DNA of 58,088 bases. Source: Tyzzerella sp. (GTDB taxonomy: Bacteria > Bacillota > Clostridia > Lachnospirales > Lachnospiraceae). The position numbers and the translations under genes were made by a program. Positions 35,871-44,367 of this stretch are shown in pieces; position 1 is the stretch's first letter, and each line of letters begins with the position of its first letter. The stretch lies in the NCBI GenBank assembly GCA_017410145.1, contig JAFQRJ010000001.1, positions 1-58,088 of the forward strand, written 5' to 3'. The notes beneath the pieces were generated by a model. It made no database searches. It had not been told where the DNA came from and was given only the letters and a program-made list of their open reading frames with translations.

Positions 35871-37001
35871 CTAGTCTAAATAGTCACGAAGTTTACGGCT
35901 TCTGCTTGGATGACGAAGTTTTCTTAACGCTTTCGCTTCAATCTGACGAATACGTTCACGTGTTACGTCAAATTCTTTTCCAACTTCTTCCAAAGTTCTA
36001 GCTCGTCCATCATTCATACCGAAGCGTAAACGAAGCACTTTTTGTTCTCTCTCTGTCAATGTATCCAGCACCTCATTCAATTGTTCTTTTAACAATGTCT
36101 GAGCTGCAGCTTCCGCAGGCACCGGCACATTATCGTCTTGAATGAAATCACCCAAATGACTATCTTCTTCCTCACCAATTGGTGTCTCCAGGGAAACCGG
36201 TTCCTGTGAAATCTTTAAGATTTCACGCACACGGTCCACCGGCATATCCATCTCTTTTGCAATTTCTTCCGGCATAGGCTCACGTCCTAATTCCTGTAAC
36301 AATTGTCTGGAAACGCGAATTAATTTATTGATCGTTTCCACCATGTGAACCGGAATACGAATGGTTCTCGCCTGGTCGGCAATAGCTCTGGTAATGGCCT
36401 GACGAATCCACCATGTGGCATAGGTACTGAATTTAAAACCTTTTTGGTAGTCAAATTTTTCAACTGCTTTGATCAGTCCAAGGTTACCCTCTTGAATCAA
36501 ATCAAGGAATAACATTCCACGTCCCACATAACGTTTTGCGATGCTGACAACAAGACGAAGATTTGCTTCGGCAAGTCTCTTTTTGGCATCTTCATCACCT
36601 TCTGACATACGTTTAGCAAGCTCAATCTCTTCATCTGCACTCAGAAGAGGAACCTTACCAATCTCTTTCAAATACATGCGGACAGGGTCTTCAATACTGA
36701 TGCCATCCGGAACAGACAAGTCGATTTTTTCCATATCGACCTCCACCTCATCGTCTTCAGCCACCAGCATGAGTTCCATATCATCCGGCAAATCATCTTC
36801 TTCCACATTTGCCGGAATTCGAAGTATATCAATTCCTTGCGTTTCCAAATATTCAAAAATTTTATCCATCTGTTCTGCTTCCAGCTCTACGTCTGAGAAA
36901 ACATCATTGATTTCCTGAATTTCAAGAATATTTTTTTTCTTTTTCCCAAGAGTAACCAGGTTTTTCAATTTTTCCTCAAATTTAATAGCTTGTTCTTCCA
37001 T
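35871..37001 (-). CDS. rpoD: Primary RNA polymerase sigma factor (sigma-70/sigma-A)
   Basis: A 376-residue housekeeping sigma factor. Region 1.2 is [17 protein letters not shown], region 2 contains [36 protein letters not shown], and region 4.2 is [30 protein letters not shown]. The N-terminal region 1.1 is short and acidic, as in Firmicutes. It lies 37 bp after dnaG and 8 bp before trmK in the macromolecular synthesis cluster. Confidence 0.98.
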   Translation of the reverse strand: MEEQAIKFEEKLKNLVTLGKKKKNILEIQEINDVFSDVELEAEQMDKIFEYLETQGIDILRIPANVEEDDLPDDMELMLVAEDDEVEVDMEKIDLSVPDGISIEDPVRMYLKEIGKVPLLSADEEIELAKRMSEGDEDAKKRLAEANLRLVVSIAKRYVGRGMLFLDLIQEGNLGLIKAVEKFDYQKGFKFSTYATWWIRQAITRAIADQARTIRIPVHMVETINKLIRVSRQLLQELGREPMPEEIAKEMDMPVDRVREILKISQEPVSLETPIGEEEDSHLGDFIQDDNVPVPAEAAAQTLLKEQLNEVLDTLTEREQKVLRLRFGMNDGRARTLEEVGKEFDVTRERIRQIEAKALRKLRHPSRSRKLRDYLD

Positions 37002-37038
37002 GTAGTAATGTCCTCCATAACTTGTTTATATTTTATCC

Positions 37039-38814
37039 TTAATCAATAGAAATATGCAATTTCTGTAAATCCTGCAACGCTCTTTTCGCTTCCATTAGTT
37101 TTTGTAGGCCCATAATATCCGTCGGGTCCAGATTTCTTGTAGCCTCTTCCACGCTATGTGTCTTTACACGAATAATTGTTTCTTTCAGTGCCTTCTCCTG
37201 CTCTGCCTTTGTCTCTAATTTCTGAATCCTTGTATGAAATAAAGAAGCTACTTCTCTGTGCTCCTCCTCATCCGTAAAGTGATTCATAACCTTTGCCGGA
37301 TTTAGTTCGCCGGATTCATACTGTTCATATAAAAGATTTGCCACTGTTTGAAACAGTTCCTTTGTGAAATCATTTGGCGTAATATACTTTTTAATCTGTG
37401 AAAATATTTTATTATCTTCAATAATCCAAGTCAGCAATATCTTTTGTGGTTGTAAATTCGTATCTTCTTTCACTCGTTCTTTTGCTATTGAAGATTTTGG
37501 TTTTGCAACCGGAGAAGCTTGTCCTGCTTGAATTGCCATTTTAGAAACTTTTTTACGGAATTCTTCAATGGAAATTCGATACTTTTGTGCGATTGCTTCT
37601 ATATAATTATTTCTCTCCAGATTATCTTCAAATTCCGTTAGACGTTTTGCAACCGCATTGTAGAAATCAGTCTTTCCTTCCGGCGAGTCCATGTCATAAT
37701 CCTTTTCCATAACCTCAACCATAAATACAAACCAATTCTTTGCCTGATTAATTCTCTCCTCGTAAGCCTCAACGCCCATATTTTTAATAAATTCATCCGG
37801 GTCCTTATATGGTTCCATGGAAATTACTTTGATCGTCATTCCTGCTTCCCTTAAGATAGGGATTGCACGAAGCGCTGCCTTTATGCCTGCCCCATCACTG
37901 TCAAAGGTCAAGTACACCTTGTCTACATAACGTTTGATTAAAGAAGCATGTCCCGTCGTAAACGCAGTTCCAAGGGATGCAACCGCATTTGTAAACCCTG
38001 CCTGATGAAGTGCAATGACATCCATATATCCTTCGCATAACAGGAAATAATTCTTCCTTGATGTTCTGGCCTTGTTTAATCCGTACAGATTTCGACTTTT
38101 ATCAAATAATTCCGTTTCCGGTGAGTTCAAGTATTTCGGCTCTCCCTCTCCCAATACACGTCCTCCAAAACCAATTACCCGACTATTTGCATCCATAATC
38201 GGAAACATAACTCTATTCCAGAAGTAATCGTAGGCTCCCTTCTTTTCATTCACCCTAATAAGTCCTGCTTTTAATAGCAGTTCATCCGAATATCCTTGTA
38301 ATTTTAAGTATTTATACAAATCATCACTATAAATATTAGAGTATCCCAAACCAAACCCCGTAATGGTTTCTTCGCTTAGTCCTCGGTTCGTTAAATATGT
38401 ATGCGCTGTCTTACCTTTTTCTGTTTTCAACTGCGCATAAAAATATTTTGCTGCCGTTTTATTAATTTCAAGCAAAGTAGCCTTTAGGTTGGCCTTTTCT
38501 TTCGCCTCATTGGAATATTCAATTTCCGGAAGCTCTACACCAGCCCGTTCCGCCAAAAATTTGAGTGCCTCCGTAAATGTGTAATTTTCATATTCCATTA
38601 TAAAAGTAAAGACATTTCCGCCTGCCCCGCATCCAAAGCAGTAATACATTTGCTTCGAACGACTGACAGAAAAAGATGGAGACTTCTCATTATGAAATGG
38701 GCATAAACCAAAATAGGAGCTTCCCTTTTTTTGCAATTTCACATATCCGGAAATTACATCAACAATATCATTTTTCAAACGTATTTCTTCTACTAAATCT
38801 TCCGAATAATACAT
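37039..38814 (-). CDS. dnaG: DNA primase
   Basis: A 591-residue primase that makes RNA primers at replication forks. The N-terminal zinc-binding domain has Cys38, His41, Cys59 and Cys62 (LCPFHNEK and YYCFGCGAGG). The TOPRIM core follows with LLCEGYMDVIAL and the metal-binding DSDGAG. A C-terminal helicase-interacting domain closes the protein. ATG 38814 is chosen because AAAGGAGGTAGAC stands just before it; the longer frame to 38886 runs into the end of dgt. It lies between dgt and rpoD. Confidence 0.97.
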   Translation of the reverse strand: MYYSEDLVEEIRLKNDIVDVISGYVKLQKKGSSYFGLCPFHNEKSPSFSVSRSKQMYYCFGCGAGGNVFTFIMEYENYTFTEALKFLAERAGVELPEIEYSNEAKEKANLKATLLEINKTAAKYFYAQLKTEKGKTAHTYLTNRGLSEETITGFGLGYSNIYSDDLYKYLKLQGYSDELLLKAGLIRVNEKKGAYDYFWNRVMFPIMDANSRVIGFGGRVLGEGEPKYLNSPETELFDKSRNLYGLNKARTSRKNYFLLCEGYMDVIALHQAGFTNAVASLGTAFTTGHASLIKRYVDKVYLTFDSDGAGIKAALRAIPILREAGMTIKVISMEPYKDPDEFIKNMGVEAYEERINQAKNWFVFMVEVMEKDYDMDSPEGKTDFYNAVAKRLTEFEDNLERNNYIEAIAQKYRISIEEFRKKVSKMAIQAGQASPVAKPKSSIAKERVKEDTNLQPQKILLTWIIEDNKIFSQIKKYITPNDFTKELFQTVANLLYEQYESGELNPAKVMNHFTDEEEHREVASLFHTRIQKLETKAEQEKALKETIIRVKTHSVEEATRNLDPTDIMGLQKLMEAKRALQDLQKLHISID

Positions 38815-38873
38815 GTCTACCTCCTTTTTTATCCTTACTTTATATAATATTCGACAAACATCCTTGATTTCCT

Positions 38874-39881
38874 TTAAAATTTCCAAGATTCCGGAATAAA
38901 AATTTCCTGAAATACTTTTACTGCATAATTGTCCGTCATTCCGGCTATATAATCACAGATTACCTGCTCTTTGCTATCGCCGTAAAACTCCATTCTACGT
39001 AAATATTCATTCGGAAGTTTATCCAATTGTTCATAATAATAAAAATATAGTTTTCTAACCATTTCAATTGCCTTACTCTCCTCCTGTTTGGCAACTGAGT
39101 TTTTGTAGACGTTCTCAAACATGAACTTACGAAGTCCTTGCATGGCTTCATTTACTTCTTCCGACATCTGCACATTTGGTTTATCCATGCTATTAATAAT
39201 GACATCATGTGTAATTGTGTTCAAACGTTCCTTTGTAGAATTCCCCAAAATCATTCTATACTTTGGCGGAATGTCTGCCTCGGACAGAATCCCCCCGCGA
39301 ATGGCATCGTCGATATCGTGATTCACATAGGCAATCTTATCAGACAACCGGACCACCTGACCTTCTAGCGTCATCGGTTCACTTGCCGTCTGATGGGTTA
39401 ATATACCATCTAAAACTTCCCTTGTCAGATTCAGCCCCTGCCCATCCTTTTCTAAACATTCTACAACACGAACACTCTGCTCCGCATGTTTAAAGCCCTG
39501 CGGACACAATTCATTCAGCGCTCTCTCACCCGCATGACCGAATGGTGTGTGACCCAAATCATGCCCCAGACTAATTGCCTCTACCAAATCCTCATTCAAT
39601 CGAAGTGCTTTGGCAATAGTACGTGCATTTTGTGACACCTCTAGAGTGTGTGTAAGTCTAGTCCGGTAATGGTCTCCTTTAGGAAGCAAAAACACTTGTG
39701 TCTTTTGCTTTAAACGGCGAAACGACTTACTATGCAATATACGGTCTCTATCTCTTTGAAATACCGGCCTGATATCGCATTCTGTTTCCTCACGTTTTCT
39801 TCCAAGTGATTCTTTGCTCTTTGTTGCATATGGACTCAAATAATCCATTTCGCGCAATTCTAATTGTTCTCGGATTGTCAT
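38874..39881 (-). CDS. dgt: Deoxyguanosinetriphosphate triphosphohydrolase-like HD protein
   Basis: A 335-residue HD-superfamily phosphohydrolase that splits dNTPs into nucleoside and triphosphate. The metal ligands are in RLTHTLEVSQ, LGHDLGHTPFGHAGE and VNHDIDDAI. ATG 39881 is preferred because AAGGAGGTATACC precedes it; the frame continues to 39914 into repeat array 4. The ribosome-binding site is 9 bp from the nearest array half-site (39899-39906). It is the first gene of the dgt-dnaG-rpoD-trmK-nif3 cluster. Confidence 0.93.
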   Translation of the reverse strand: MTIREQLELREMDYLSPYATKSKESLGRKREETECDIRPVFQRDRDRILHSKSFRRLKQKTQVFLLPKGDHYRTRLTHTLEVSQNARTIAKALRLNEDLVEAISLGHDLGHTPFGHAGERALNELCPQGFKHAEQSVRVVECLEKDGQGLNLTREVLDGILTHQTASEPMTLEGQVVRLSDKIAYVNHDIDDAIRGGILSEADIPPKYRMILGNSTKERLNTITHDVIINSMDKPNVQMSEEVNEAMQGLRKFMFENVYKNSVAKQEESKAIEMVRKLYFYYYEQLDKLPNEYLRRMEFYGDSKEQVICDYIAGMTDNYAVKVFQEIFIPESWKF

Positions 39882-39898
39882 GGTATACCTCCTTATTT

Positions 39899-40136
39899 GC
39901 ACCGTATTTTTCAAGGGAAACTAATCGAATTATTTTGATTTTACGGTGTGTAAATGTATTGTAGAACAGACACACCGTACTTTACAACAACTACACCGTA
40001 TTTTTCAAAGAAAATTTATGAAAATTTTTAAGTTTTACGGTGTTTGATTGTATTATACCACACTTACACCGTAACAATCAGACTATAATTCTTGTTTATT
40101 ACGGTGTTTAACTATAAAGCATGTTATCGCACCGTA
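39899..40136. repeat. Phased dyad-repeat array 4 (three full units plus lone half-sites)
   Basis: Full units start at 39942 and 40036 (22-bp spacer, 38 bp each) and at 40100 (21-bp spacer). All six arms are exact matches to TACGGTGY. A lone inverted arm at 39899-39906 lies just upstream of dgt, and an extra inverted arm is at 39993-40000. Unit starts are 94 and 64 bp apart (9 and 6 turns). The array fills the gap between dgt and tRNA-Leu. The dgt promoter must lie in or beyond it; no clear one was found. Confidence 0.88.
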
Positions 40137-40172
40137 ATTCTCTAAAACGTAGTATTTTTATAAATAAAAAAA

Positions 40173-40258
40173 TGCAGGAGATGGGACTTGAACCCACACA
40201 GCAAAATCTGCTACAAGATCCTTAGTCTTGCTCGTCTGCCAGTTCCGACACTCCTGCA
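40173..40258 (-). tRNA. tRNA-Leu (anticodon AAG)
   Basis: The 86-nt minus-strand sequence folds as a class II tRNA with a long variable arm. The acceptor stem is TGCAGGAG/CTCCTGCA, the anticodon stem CAAGA/TCTTG closes loop CTAAGGA with anticodon AAG, and the T-loop reads GGTTCAAGTCC. The CCA end is not encoded. A run of T residues just downstream probably ends the transcript. Confidence 0.93.
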
Positions 40259-40277
40259 TAACGGTTACCCGTTAAAT

Positions 40278-40351
40278 CGGGGTGACAGGATTCGAACCTG
40301 CGACCTCCTGGTCCCAAACCAGGCGCTCTAGCCAAGCTGAGCCACACCCCG
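40278..40351 (-). tRNA. tRNA-Pro (anticodon TGG)
   Basis: A 74-nt cloverleaf on the minus strand. The acceptor stem is CGGGGTG/CACCCCG, anticodon stem CCTGG/CCAGG closes loop TTTGGGA with anticodon TGG, and the T-arm loop is GGTTCGAATCC. CCA is not encoded. It lies 19 bp upstream of tRNA-Leu in the same orientation and is probably co-transcribed with it. Confidence 0.94.
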
Positions 40352-40475
40352 CTATATTCACTTTTGTTCGCCAACGACAAGTCATATTCTATCGAATCGA
40401 CACTGTTTTGTCAAGCGTTTTTTTACTCTTTTTAATATCTCCCCGAAAGTCCGAAAACCTTCGGGGAATCATTCA

Positions 40476-40832
40476 TTAAGCTAAGCTTTTCTTTGCTACT
40501 TCTGCTAATGTTGCAAATCCTTGTGCATCATTTACAGCCATGTCAGCTAAGATTTTTCTGTTAATTTCAACACCTGCTACTTTTAAGCCGTGCATCAATT
40601 TGCTGTATGACAAACCGTTCATTCTTGCTGCTGCATTGATACGAGCGATCCATAATTGTCTCATTTGACGTTTGCGTTCTTTTCTACCAGCATATGAAGA
40701 TGTTAAAGCTCTCATAACTGATTGTTTAGCAACTCTATATTGTTTTGATCTAGCTCCTCTGTAACCTTTAGCCAGTTTTAATACTTTATTGTGTTTTGCT
40801 CTAGCGTTCATTCCGCCTTTAATTCTTGCCAT
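40476..40832 (-). CDS. rplT: 50S ribosomal protein L20
   Basis: A 118-residue basic protein binding 23S rRNA early in 50S assembly. The sequence [20 protein letters not shown], then [15 protein letters not shown], and the C-terminal [25 protein letters not shown] match L20. In Firmicutes L20 also binds the infC leader to shut off its own operon. It is the third gene of infC-rpmI-rplT, 27 bp after rpmI. A GC-rich hairpin 9 bp downstream (40441-40466) has no T-run. Confidence 0.98.
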   Translation of the reverse strand: MARIKGGMNARAKHNKVLKLAKGYRGARSKQYRVAKQSVMRALTSSYAGRKERKRQMRQLWIARINAAARMNGLSYSKLMHGLKVAGVEINRKILADMAVNDAQGFATLAEVAKKSLA

Positions 40833-40859
40833 GTCCTTCTAATCCTCCTTCTTCAAATC

Positions 40860-41057
40860 TTATAAGTATGGTAATACTTTCTTCATGTTCTTAACATTTG
40901 TTGCATCTGTAATAGTTGCATGTCTAAGATTTCTTTTTCTCTTTGTAGATTTCTTAGTTAAGATATGGCTCTTATAAGCTTTGTTTCTCTTTAATTGACC
41001 TGTAGCTGTTTTTTTGAAGCGCTTTGCAGCTGCTCTATTTGTTTTTAATTTTGGCAT
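40860..41057 (-). CDS. rpmI: 50S ribosomal protein L35
   Basis: A 65-residue basic protein with the characteristic [15 protein letters not shown] start, [18 protein letters not shown] in the middle and an LPYL end. Second gene of the infC-rpmI-rplT operon. AAGGAGGAACATATC precedes the ATG. Confidence 0.98.
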   Translation of the reverse strand: MPKLKTNRAAAKRFKKTATGQLKRNKAYKSHILTKKSTKRKRNLRHATITDATNVKNMKKVLPYL

Positions 41058-41090
41058 GATATGTTCCTCCTTAATTGTGTTTCGTATTGT

Positions 41091-41597
41091 TTAACGTTTT
41101 TCAGTTAAAACCATGCTGATACTTCTGCCTTCGAGTTTGGCCGGCTTTTCAACCATTGCAACATCTTTCATCATATCTGCGAAATCATCTAAGATATGTT
41201 TACTTGTCTGCATGTGTGCCATTTCTCTACCTCGAAAACGTAAAGTAACTTTTACTTTATCACCTTTTTGAATAAATTTCTTGGCACTATTAACTTTCGT
41301 GTTCAAGTCGTTTGTGTCAATGTTTGGTGAAAGACGCACTTCCTTCACGTCAACAGTTTTCTGTTTTTTCTTTGCTTCTTTTTCTTTTCTTGCCTGCTCG
41401 TATCTGTATTTACCGTAGTCGATAATCTTACAAACCGGTGGCTTTGCTGTTGGAGCAATTTTAACCAAGTCCAGTTCAGCTTCCTGAGCCAATTTCATTG
41501 CTTCCTTTGCTGACATAATACCCAACTGTTCTCCGTCTTCGCCGATCACACGTACTTCTTTGTCTCTGATCTGCTCGTTAATCATTAATTCGCTAAT
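41091..41597 (-). CDS. infC: Translation initiation factor IF-3, with AUU start codon
   Basis: A 168-residue IF-3 that controls start-codon selection on the 30S subunit. The N-domain runs from INEQIRDKEVRVIGEDGEQLG, a lysine-rich linker follows, and the C-domain has VRLSPNIDTNDL and VTLRFRGREMAHM. An in-frame ATG exists at 41585, but the strong GGAGGTG is 21 nt from it and only ~9 nt from an ATT at 41597. An ATT-initiated protein gives the usual extra residues (ISELM) before INEQIRD. AUU starts let IF-3 repress its own translation, as known from E. coli, so the ATT start is preferred. Confidence 0.88.
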   Translation of the reverse strand: MSELMINEQIRDKEVRVIGEDGEQLGIMSAKEAMKLAQEAELDLVKIAPTAKPPVCKIIDYGKYRYEQARKEKEAKKKQKTVDVKEVRLSPNIDTNDLNTKVNSAKKFIQKGDKVKVTLRFRGREMAHMQTSKHILDDFADMMKDVAMVEKPAKLEGRSISMVLTEKR

Positions 41598-41598
41598 G

Positions 41599-41797
41599 GT
41601 AGTGCACCTCCAATAAAATAAATCTTACTTTACTCGTTCCTCGCATAAAACAAAAAATGAATAGTCATAGACTATCCACTCATATCTGCACACTACAGCC
41701 AAAAATCTGCCCTTCGTTATGCTTCAATATCAACCGCCAGTCACTCAATTGTGCTGAGGTGAGAGTGGAACTCTACTTTCTTTTCCGCTTCACGCTT
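41599..41797 (-). ncRNA. L20-type autoregulatory leader of the infC operon
   Basis: The ~200-nt untranslated leader contains GAAGCGTGAAGCGG and GTTCCACTCTCACC blocks typical of Firmicute infC leaders. Near its end is an intrinsic terminator: GGATAGTC (41677-41670) pairs with GACTATTC, followed by six T residues. TCCACTC (41769-41763) is complementary to GAGTGGA (41681-41675), which overlaps the terminator stem, so the two structures exclude each other. Binding of L20 would shift the balance to termination. The assignment rests on position, motif blocks and pairing; a covariance-model search would settle it. Confidence 0.75.
41652..41678 (-). terminator. Attenuator hairpin in the infC leader
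   Basis: TGGATAGTC (41678-41670) and GACTATTCA (41666-41658) form a stem with a 3-nt loop, followed by TTTTTTG. It lies about 55 nt before the infC start and inside the L20-type leader. Confidence 0.75.
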
Positions 41798-41802
41798 CTA
41801 TG

Positions 41803-41831
41803 ACTTTACCACATACACAACATGCTGTCAA
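41803..41831 (-). promoter_or_regulatory. Promoter of infC-rpmI-rplT
   Basis: TTGACA (41831-41826), 17 bp, TAAAGT (41808-41803) on the minus strand. Start of transcription is expected near 41797, at the 5' edge of the L20-type leader. Confidence 0.75.
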
Positions 41832-41933
41832 GCACTTTAAAATATTTTTTTAACTTTTTTTCTTGCTATCATTTCCCTTGTGTGTCATAATAATGATTAA
41901 TGTGTTTATATATACCAAGGAGGAAATTGTATT

Positions 41934-43310
41934 ATGAATCAACGTAGTAATTTTACTAGTAAGATTGGCTTCGTTCTTGCTGCCGCTGGTTCAGCTGTTG
42001 GGCTCGGTAACCTTTGGCGTTTTCCATATCTTGCTGCTCAACATGGTGGAGGAACCTTCTTATTAGTATATTTGATTTTAGCAGTAACTTTTGGCTTCGC
42101 ACTCATGATTGCTGAGATTGCCATTGGAAGGAAGACAGGATTAAGTGCCATCGGCGCATTCAAAGCTTTGGATAAGCGATTTGGTTTCTTAGGTGTACTT
42201 GCCTCTGCTGTTCCTATTATTATTTTGCCATATTACTGTGTGATTGGTGGATGGGTATCAAAATTTTTCGCCACCTATGCGATAAGCGGTGCACAATTAG
42301 TTGCTGAACATACTGTTATAAATGGGAAAGAACTTGCCTTTTTCCAAGTCTTTGTTTCCAAAATCGGCGAACCAATCGGCTGGTTCTGCCTATTCGTAGG
42401 ACTGACTGCCATTATTGTGTTATTCGGTGTGGAAAAAGGTATTGAAAAGGTAAGCAAGGTCATGATGCCGATTCTCGTTGTACTAACAGTCGGTATTGCC
42501 GCATATGTCGTGACGAGACCAAGTGCTTTAGAAGGTGTTATCTATTACTTGAAACCTAATTTTAAGAATTTTTCCATAACAACTATTTTTGCAGCCATGG
42601 GGCAACTGTTCTACTCTATGTCTCTGGCTATGGGTATCATGGTTACATACGGTTCTTATATGAAAAAGGAAAATCATTTAGAAAGTTCTGTTCGACAAAT
42701 CGAGTTGTTTGATACTGCCATTGCCTTTTCAGCAGGACTAATGATTGTTCCTGCGGCCTACTCCTCTATCGTAAACGGACAGACAAAACCTGGCCCAACC
42801 CTCATGTTTATTACTCTCCCGGAAGTGTTTAAAGAAATGCCTATGGGTAGTTTGATTGGAGCTGTCTTCTTTTTATTAGTATTCTTAGCCGCACTAACAT
42901 CCTCCATTTCATTAATGGAAACGATTGTATCAATTGTGTTGGATAAGACAAAATTTGGCAGAAAAACAGCTTGTATCATTGTAACAGCGTTTACATTACT
43001 TGTTGGTATTCCTTCAGCTCTAGGCTTCAATATATGGAGTCATATAAGGCCATTAGGATTAGACGATATCCTAACGTTCTTTGATTTTGTGAGTAACAGT
43101 GTCATGATGCCTATCATAGCATTTTTCACCTGTGTAATCATTGGTTTTATCATCAAACCAAAAGCGATTGTAGACGAAGTGAAAGCAACAGATGGCACCT
43201 TTAAAAGCGAAAAATTATTCACTGTTATGATTAAATGGATTGCACCTGTTTTCATCCTCGGAATTTTATGCTTCTCCGTTGCAGAAGGCATGGGGTGGAT
43301 TACCGTATAA
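41934..43310 (+). CDS. Sodium-dependent neurotransmitter-symporter (NSS/SNF) family transporter
   Basis: A 458-residue membrane protein with about 11 transmembrane helices. The N-terminal GFVLAAAGSAVGLGNLWRFPYLAAQHGGG is the sodium- and substrate-binding signature of bacterial NSS proteins such as LeuT and Tyt1. These import amino acids with sodium. Eleven helices and a length near 450 match the Tyt1/MhsT-like prokaryotic group. AAGGAGGAAATTGTATT precedes the ATG. It is a single-gene unit with its own terminator. The amino acid carried cannot be read from the sequence. Confidence 0.93.
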   Translation: MNQRSNFTSKIGFVLAAAGSAVGLGNLWRFPYLAAQHGGGTFLLVYLILAVTFGFALMIAEIAIGRKTGLSAIGAFKALDKRFGFLGVLASAVPIIILPYYCVIGGWVSKFFATYAISGAQLVAEHTVINGKELAFFQVFVSKIGEPIGWFCLFVGLTAIIVLFGVEKGIEKVSKVMMPILVVLTVGIAAYVVTRPSALEGVIYYLKPNFKNFSITTIFAAMGQLFYSMSLAMGIMVTYGSYMKKENHLESSVRQIELFDTAIAFSAGLMIVPAAYSSIVNGQTKPGPTLMFITLPEVFKEMPMGSLIGAVFFLLVFLAALTSSISLMETIVSIVLDKTKFGRKTACIIVTAFTLLVGIPSALGFNIWSHIRPLGLDDILTFFDFVSNSVMMPIIAFFTCVIIGFIIKPKAIVDEVKATDGTFKSEKLFTVMIKWIAPVFILGILCFSVAEGMGWITV

Positions 43311-43330
43311 ATTGTAAGTCTATTAGATAA

Positions 43331-43375
43331 TAAAGAGCAAATCACTTGGTATGTGTAAGTGACTTGCTCTTATTT
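43331..43375. terminator. Bidirectional terminator between the NSS transporter and degV genes
   Basis: AAGAGCAAATCACTT (43333-43347) pairs with AAGTGACTTGCTCTT (43357-43371), one mismatch. T-rich flanks occur on both strands. Confidence 0.8.
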
Positions 43376-43394
43376 TACTTTATTAAAAATATTT

Positions 43395-44258
43395 TTAATT
43401 TCGATTACCCATATAGAAAATCGAGACTACTCCAGGTCCGGTATGGCTACCGATTACAGTACCAAGAGGATTAATCATAATATTATGAATCCCGAATCTT
43501 TCCTCAATTAAGCCTTTTACATATTCCGCATCTTCCAATGCATCTCCGTGTGTAATCATCACAATATCATTTTCAAAGCCTTTTGACTTTTCTTCCATAC
43601 GTTCCACTAAAGTCTGCAGTGCTTTCTTACGGCCGCGTTCCTTGCCGATTACAATCAATTTTCCTTCATCATTTACATGAATGATTGGTTTGATCTTAAT
43701 AATAGTACCAAGAACAGCAGATGCCTTAGATACACGTCCTCCACGATGCAAATGGAATAAATCATCTACTGTAACATCATGACATACATGTAACTTGTTC
43801 TCTTCTACCCAAGTGACAATCTCATCAAAAGATTTGCCTTGTTCTTTCAGTTCAAGTGCCTTGTACAAAAGCATACCTCCGCCGGAAGCTGCACAAAGAC
43901 TATCTACTACTATAATCTTTCTGTCCGGATACTCCTCACGAAGTTCTTCAGCTGCAATGCGACAACTGTTATATGTTCCGCTTAAGCCTGAAGTAAATGC
44001 AATATGAAGAACATCCTTTCCTTCTTTTAAAATAGGTTCAAACAAATCTCTTGCTTGCTCTGGATTTACCTGTGATGTGGTAGGCATTGCACCTTCACGA
44101 ATCTTATCGTAAAATTCCTTGCTTGTTAAACCTTCCCCATCCTTATATGTAGCTCCATCTATAATATAAGATAAAGACACAACCGGCACCTGCTTCTTTT
44201 CCAAAAATTGTTTTGGTAAATCCACGGTGCTGTCCGTTGAAATAATAAATTCACTCAT
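43395..44258 (-). CDS. DegV family fatty-acid-binding protein
   Basis: A 287-residue member of the DegV/FakB family, which holds fatty acids for phosphorylation by FakA. The first domain has STDSTVDLP and the ligand-phosphate loop with TSQVNPEQ. The second domain has HIAFTSGLSGTYNS, DSLCAASGGGML and LHRGGRVSKASAVLG. ATG 44258 has GGGAGGGTAGCTAAG upstream; the longer frame to 44306 would cross a terminator. Several DegV paralogues are usual in clostridia, so no symbol is given. Confidence 0.92.
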   Translation of the reverse strand: MSEFIISTDSTVDLPKQFLEKKQVPVVSLSYIIDGATYKDGEGLTSKEFYDKIREGAMPTTSQVNPEQARDLFEPILKEGKDVLHIAFTSGLSGTYNSCRIAAEELREEYPDRKIIVVDSLCAASGGGMLLYKALELKEQGKSFDEIVTWVEENKLHVCHDVTVDDLFHLHRGGRVSKASAVLGTIIKIKPIIHVNDEGKLIVIGKERGRKKALQTLVERMEEKSKGFENDIVMITHGDALEDAEYVKGLIEERFGIHNIMINPLGTVIGSHTGPGVVSIFYMGNRN

Positions 44259-44282
44259 CTTAGCTACCCTCCCGTAGTTTTC

Positions 44283-44314
44283 AAAAAAGTGCCCGTGTGC
44301 CATCACACGAGCAC
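44283..44314 (-). terminator. Terminator after the SpoVAF-like gene
   Basis: GTGCTCGTGTG and CACACGGGCAC (44314-44289, minus strand) form a strong stem, followed by TTTTTTG (44288-44282). It closes the SpoVAF-like gene ahead of degV. Confidence 0.8.
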
Positions 44315-44367
44315 CGATTTTTCATATTATAGCATGATTTTGTGAAAAAATGTTGAAATTTATAAAA

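Noticed and set aside
40441-40466. Hairpin after rplT as an intrinsic terminator
   Set aside because: The CCCCGAA/TTCGGGG stem is good, but neither strand continues into a T-run.
41663-41805. AGTCATAG/CTATGACT pairing as infC antiterminator
   Set aside because: The upstream copy (41798-41805) overlaps the predicted -10 box and would mostly not be transcribed. The internal TCCACTC/GAGTGGA pairing is a better candidate.
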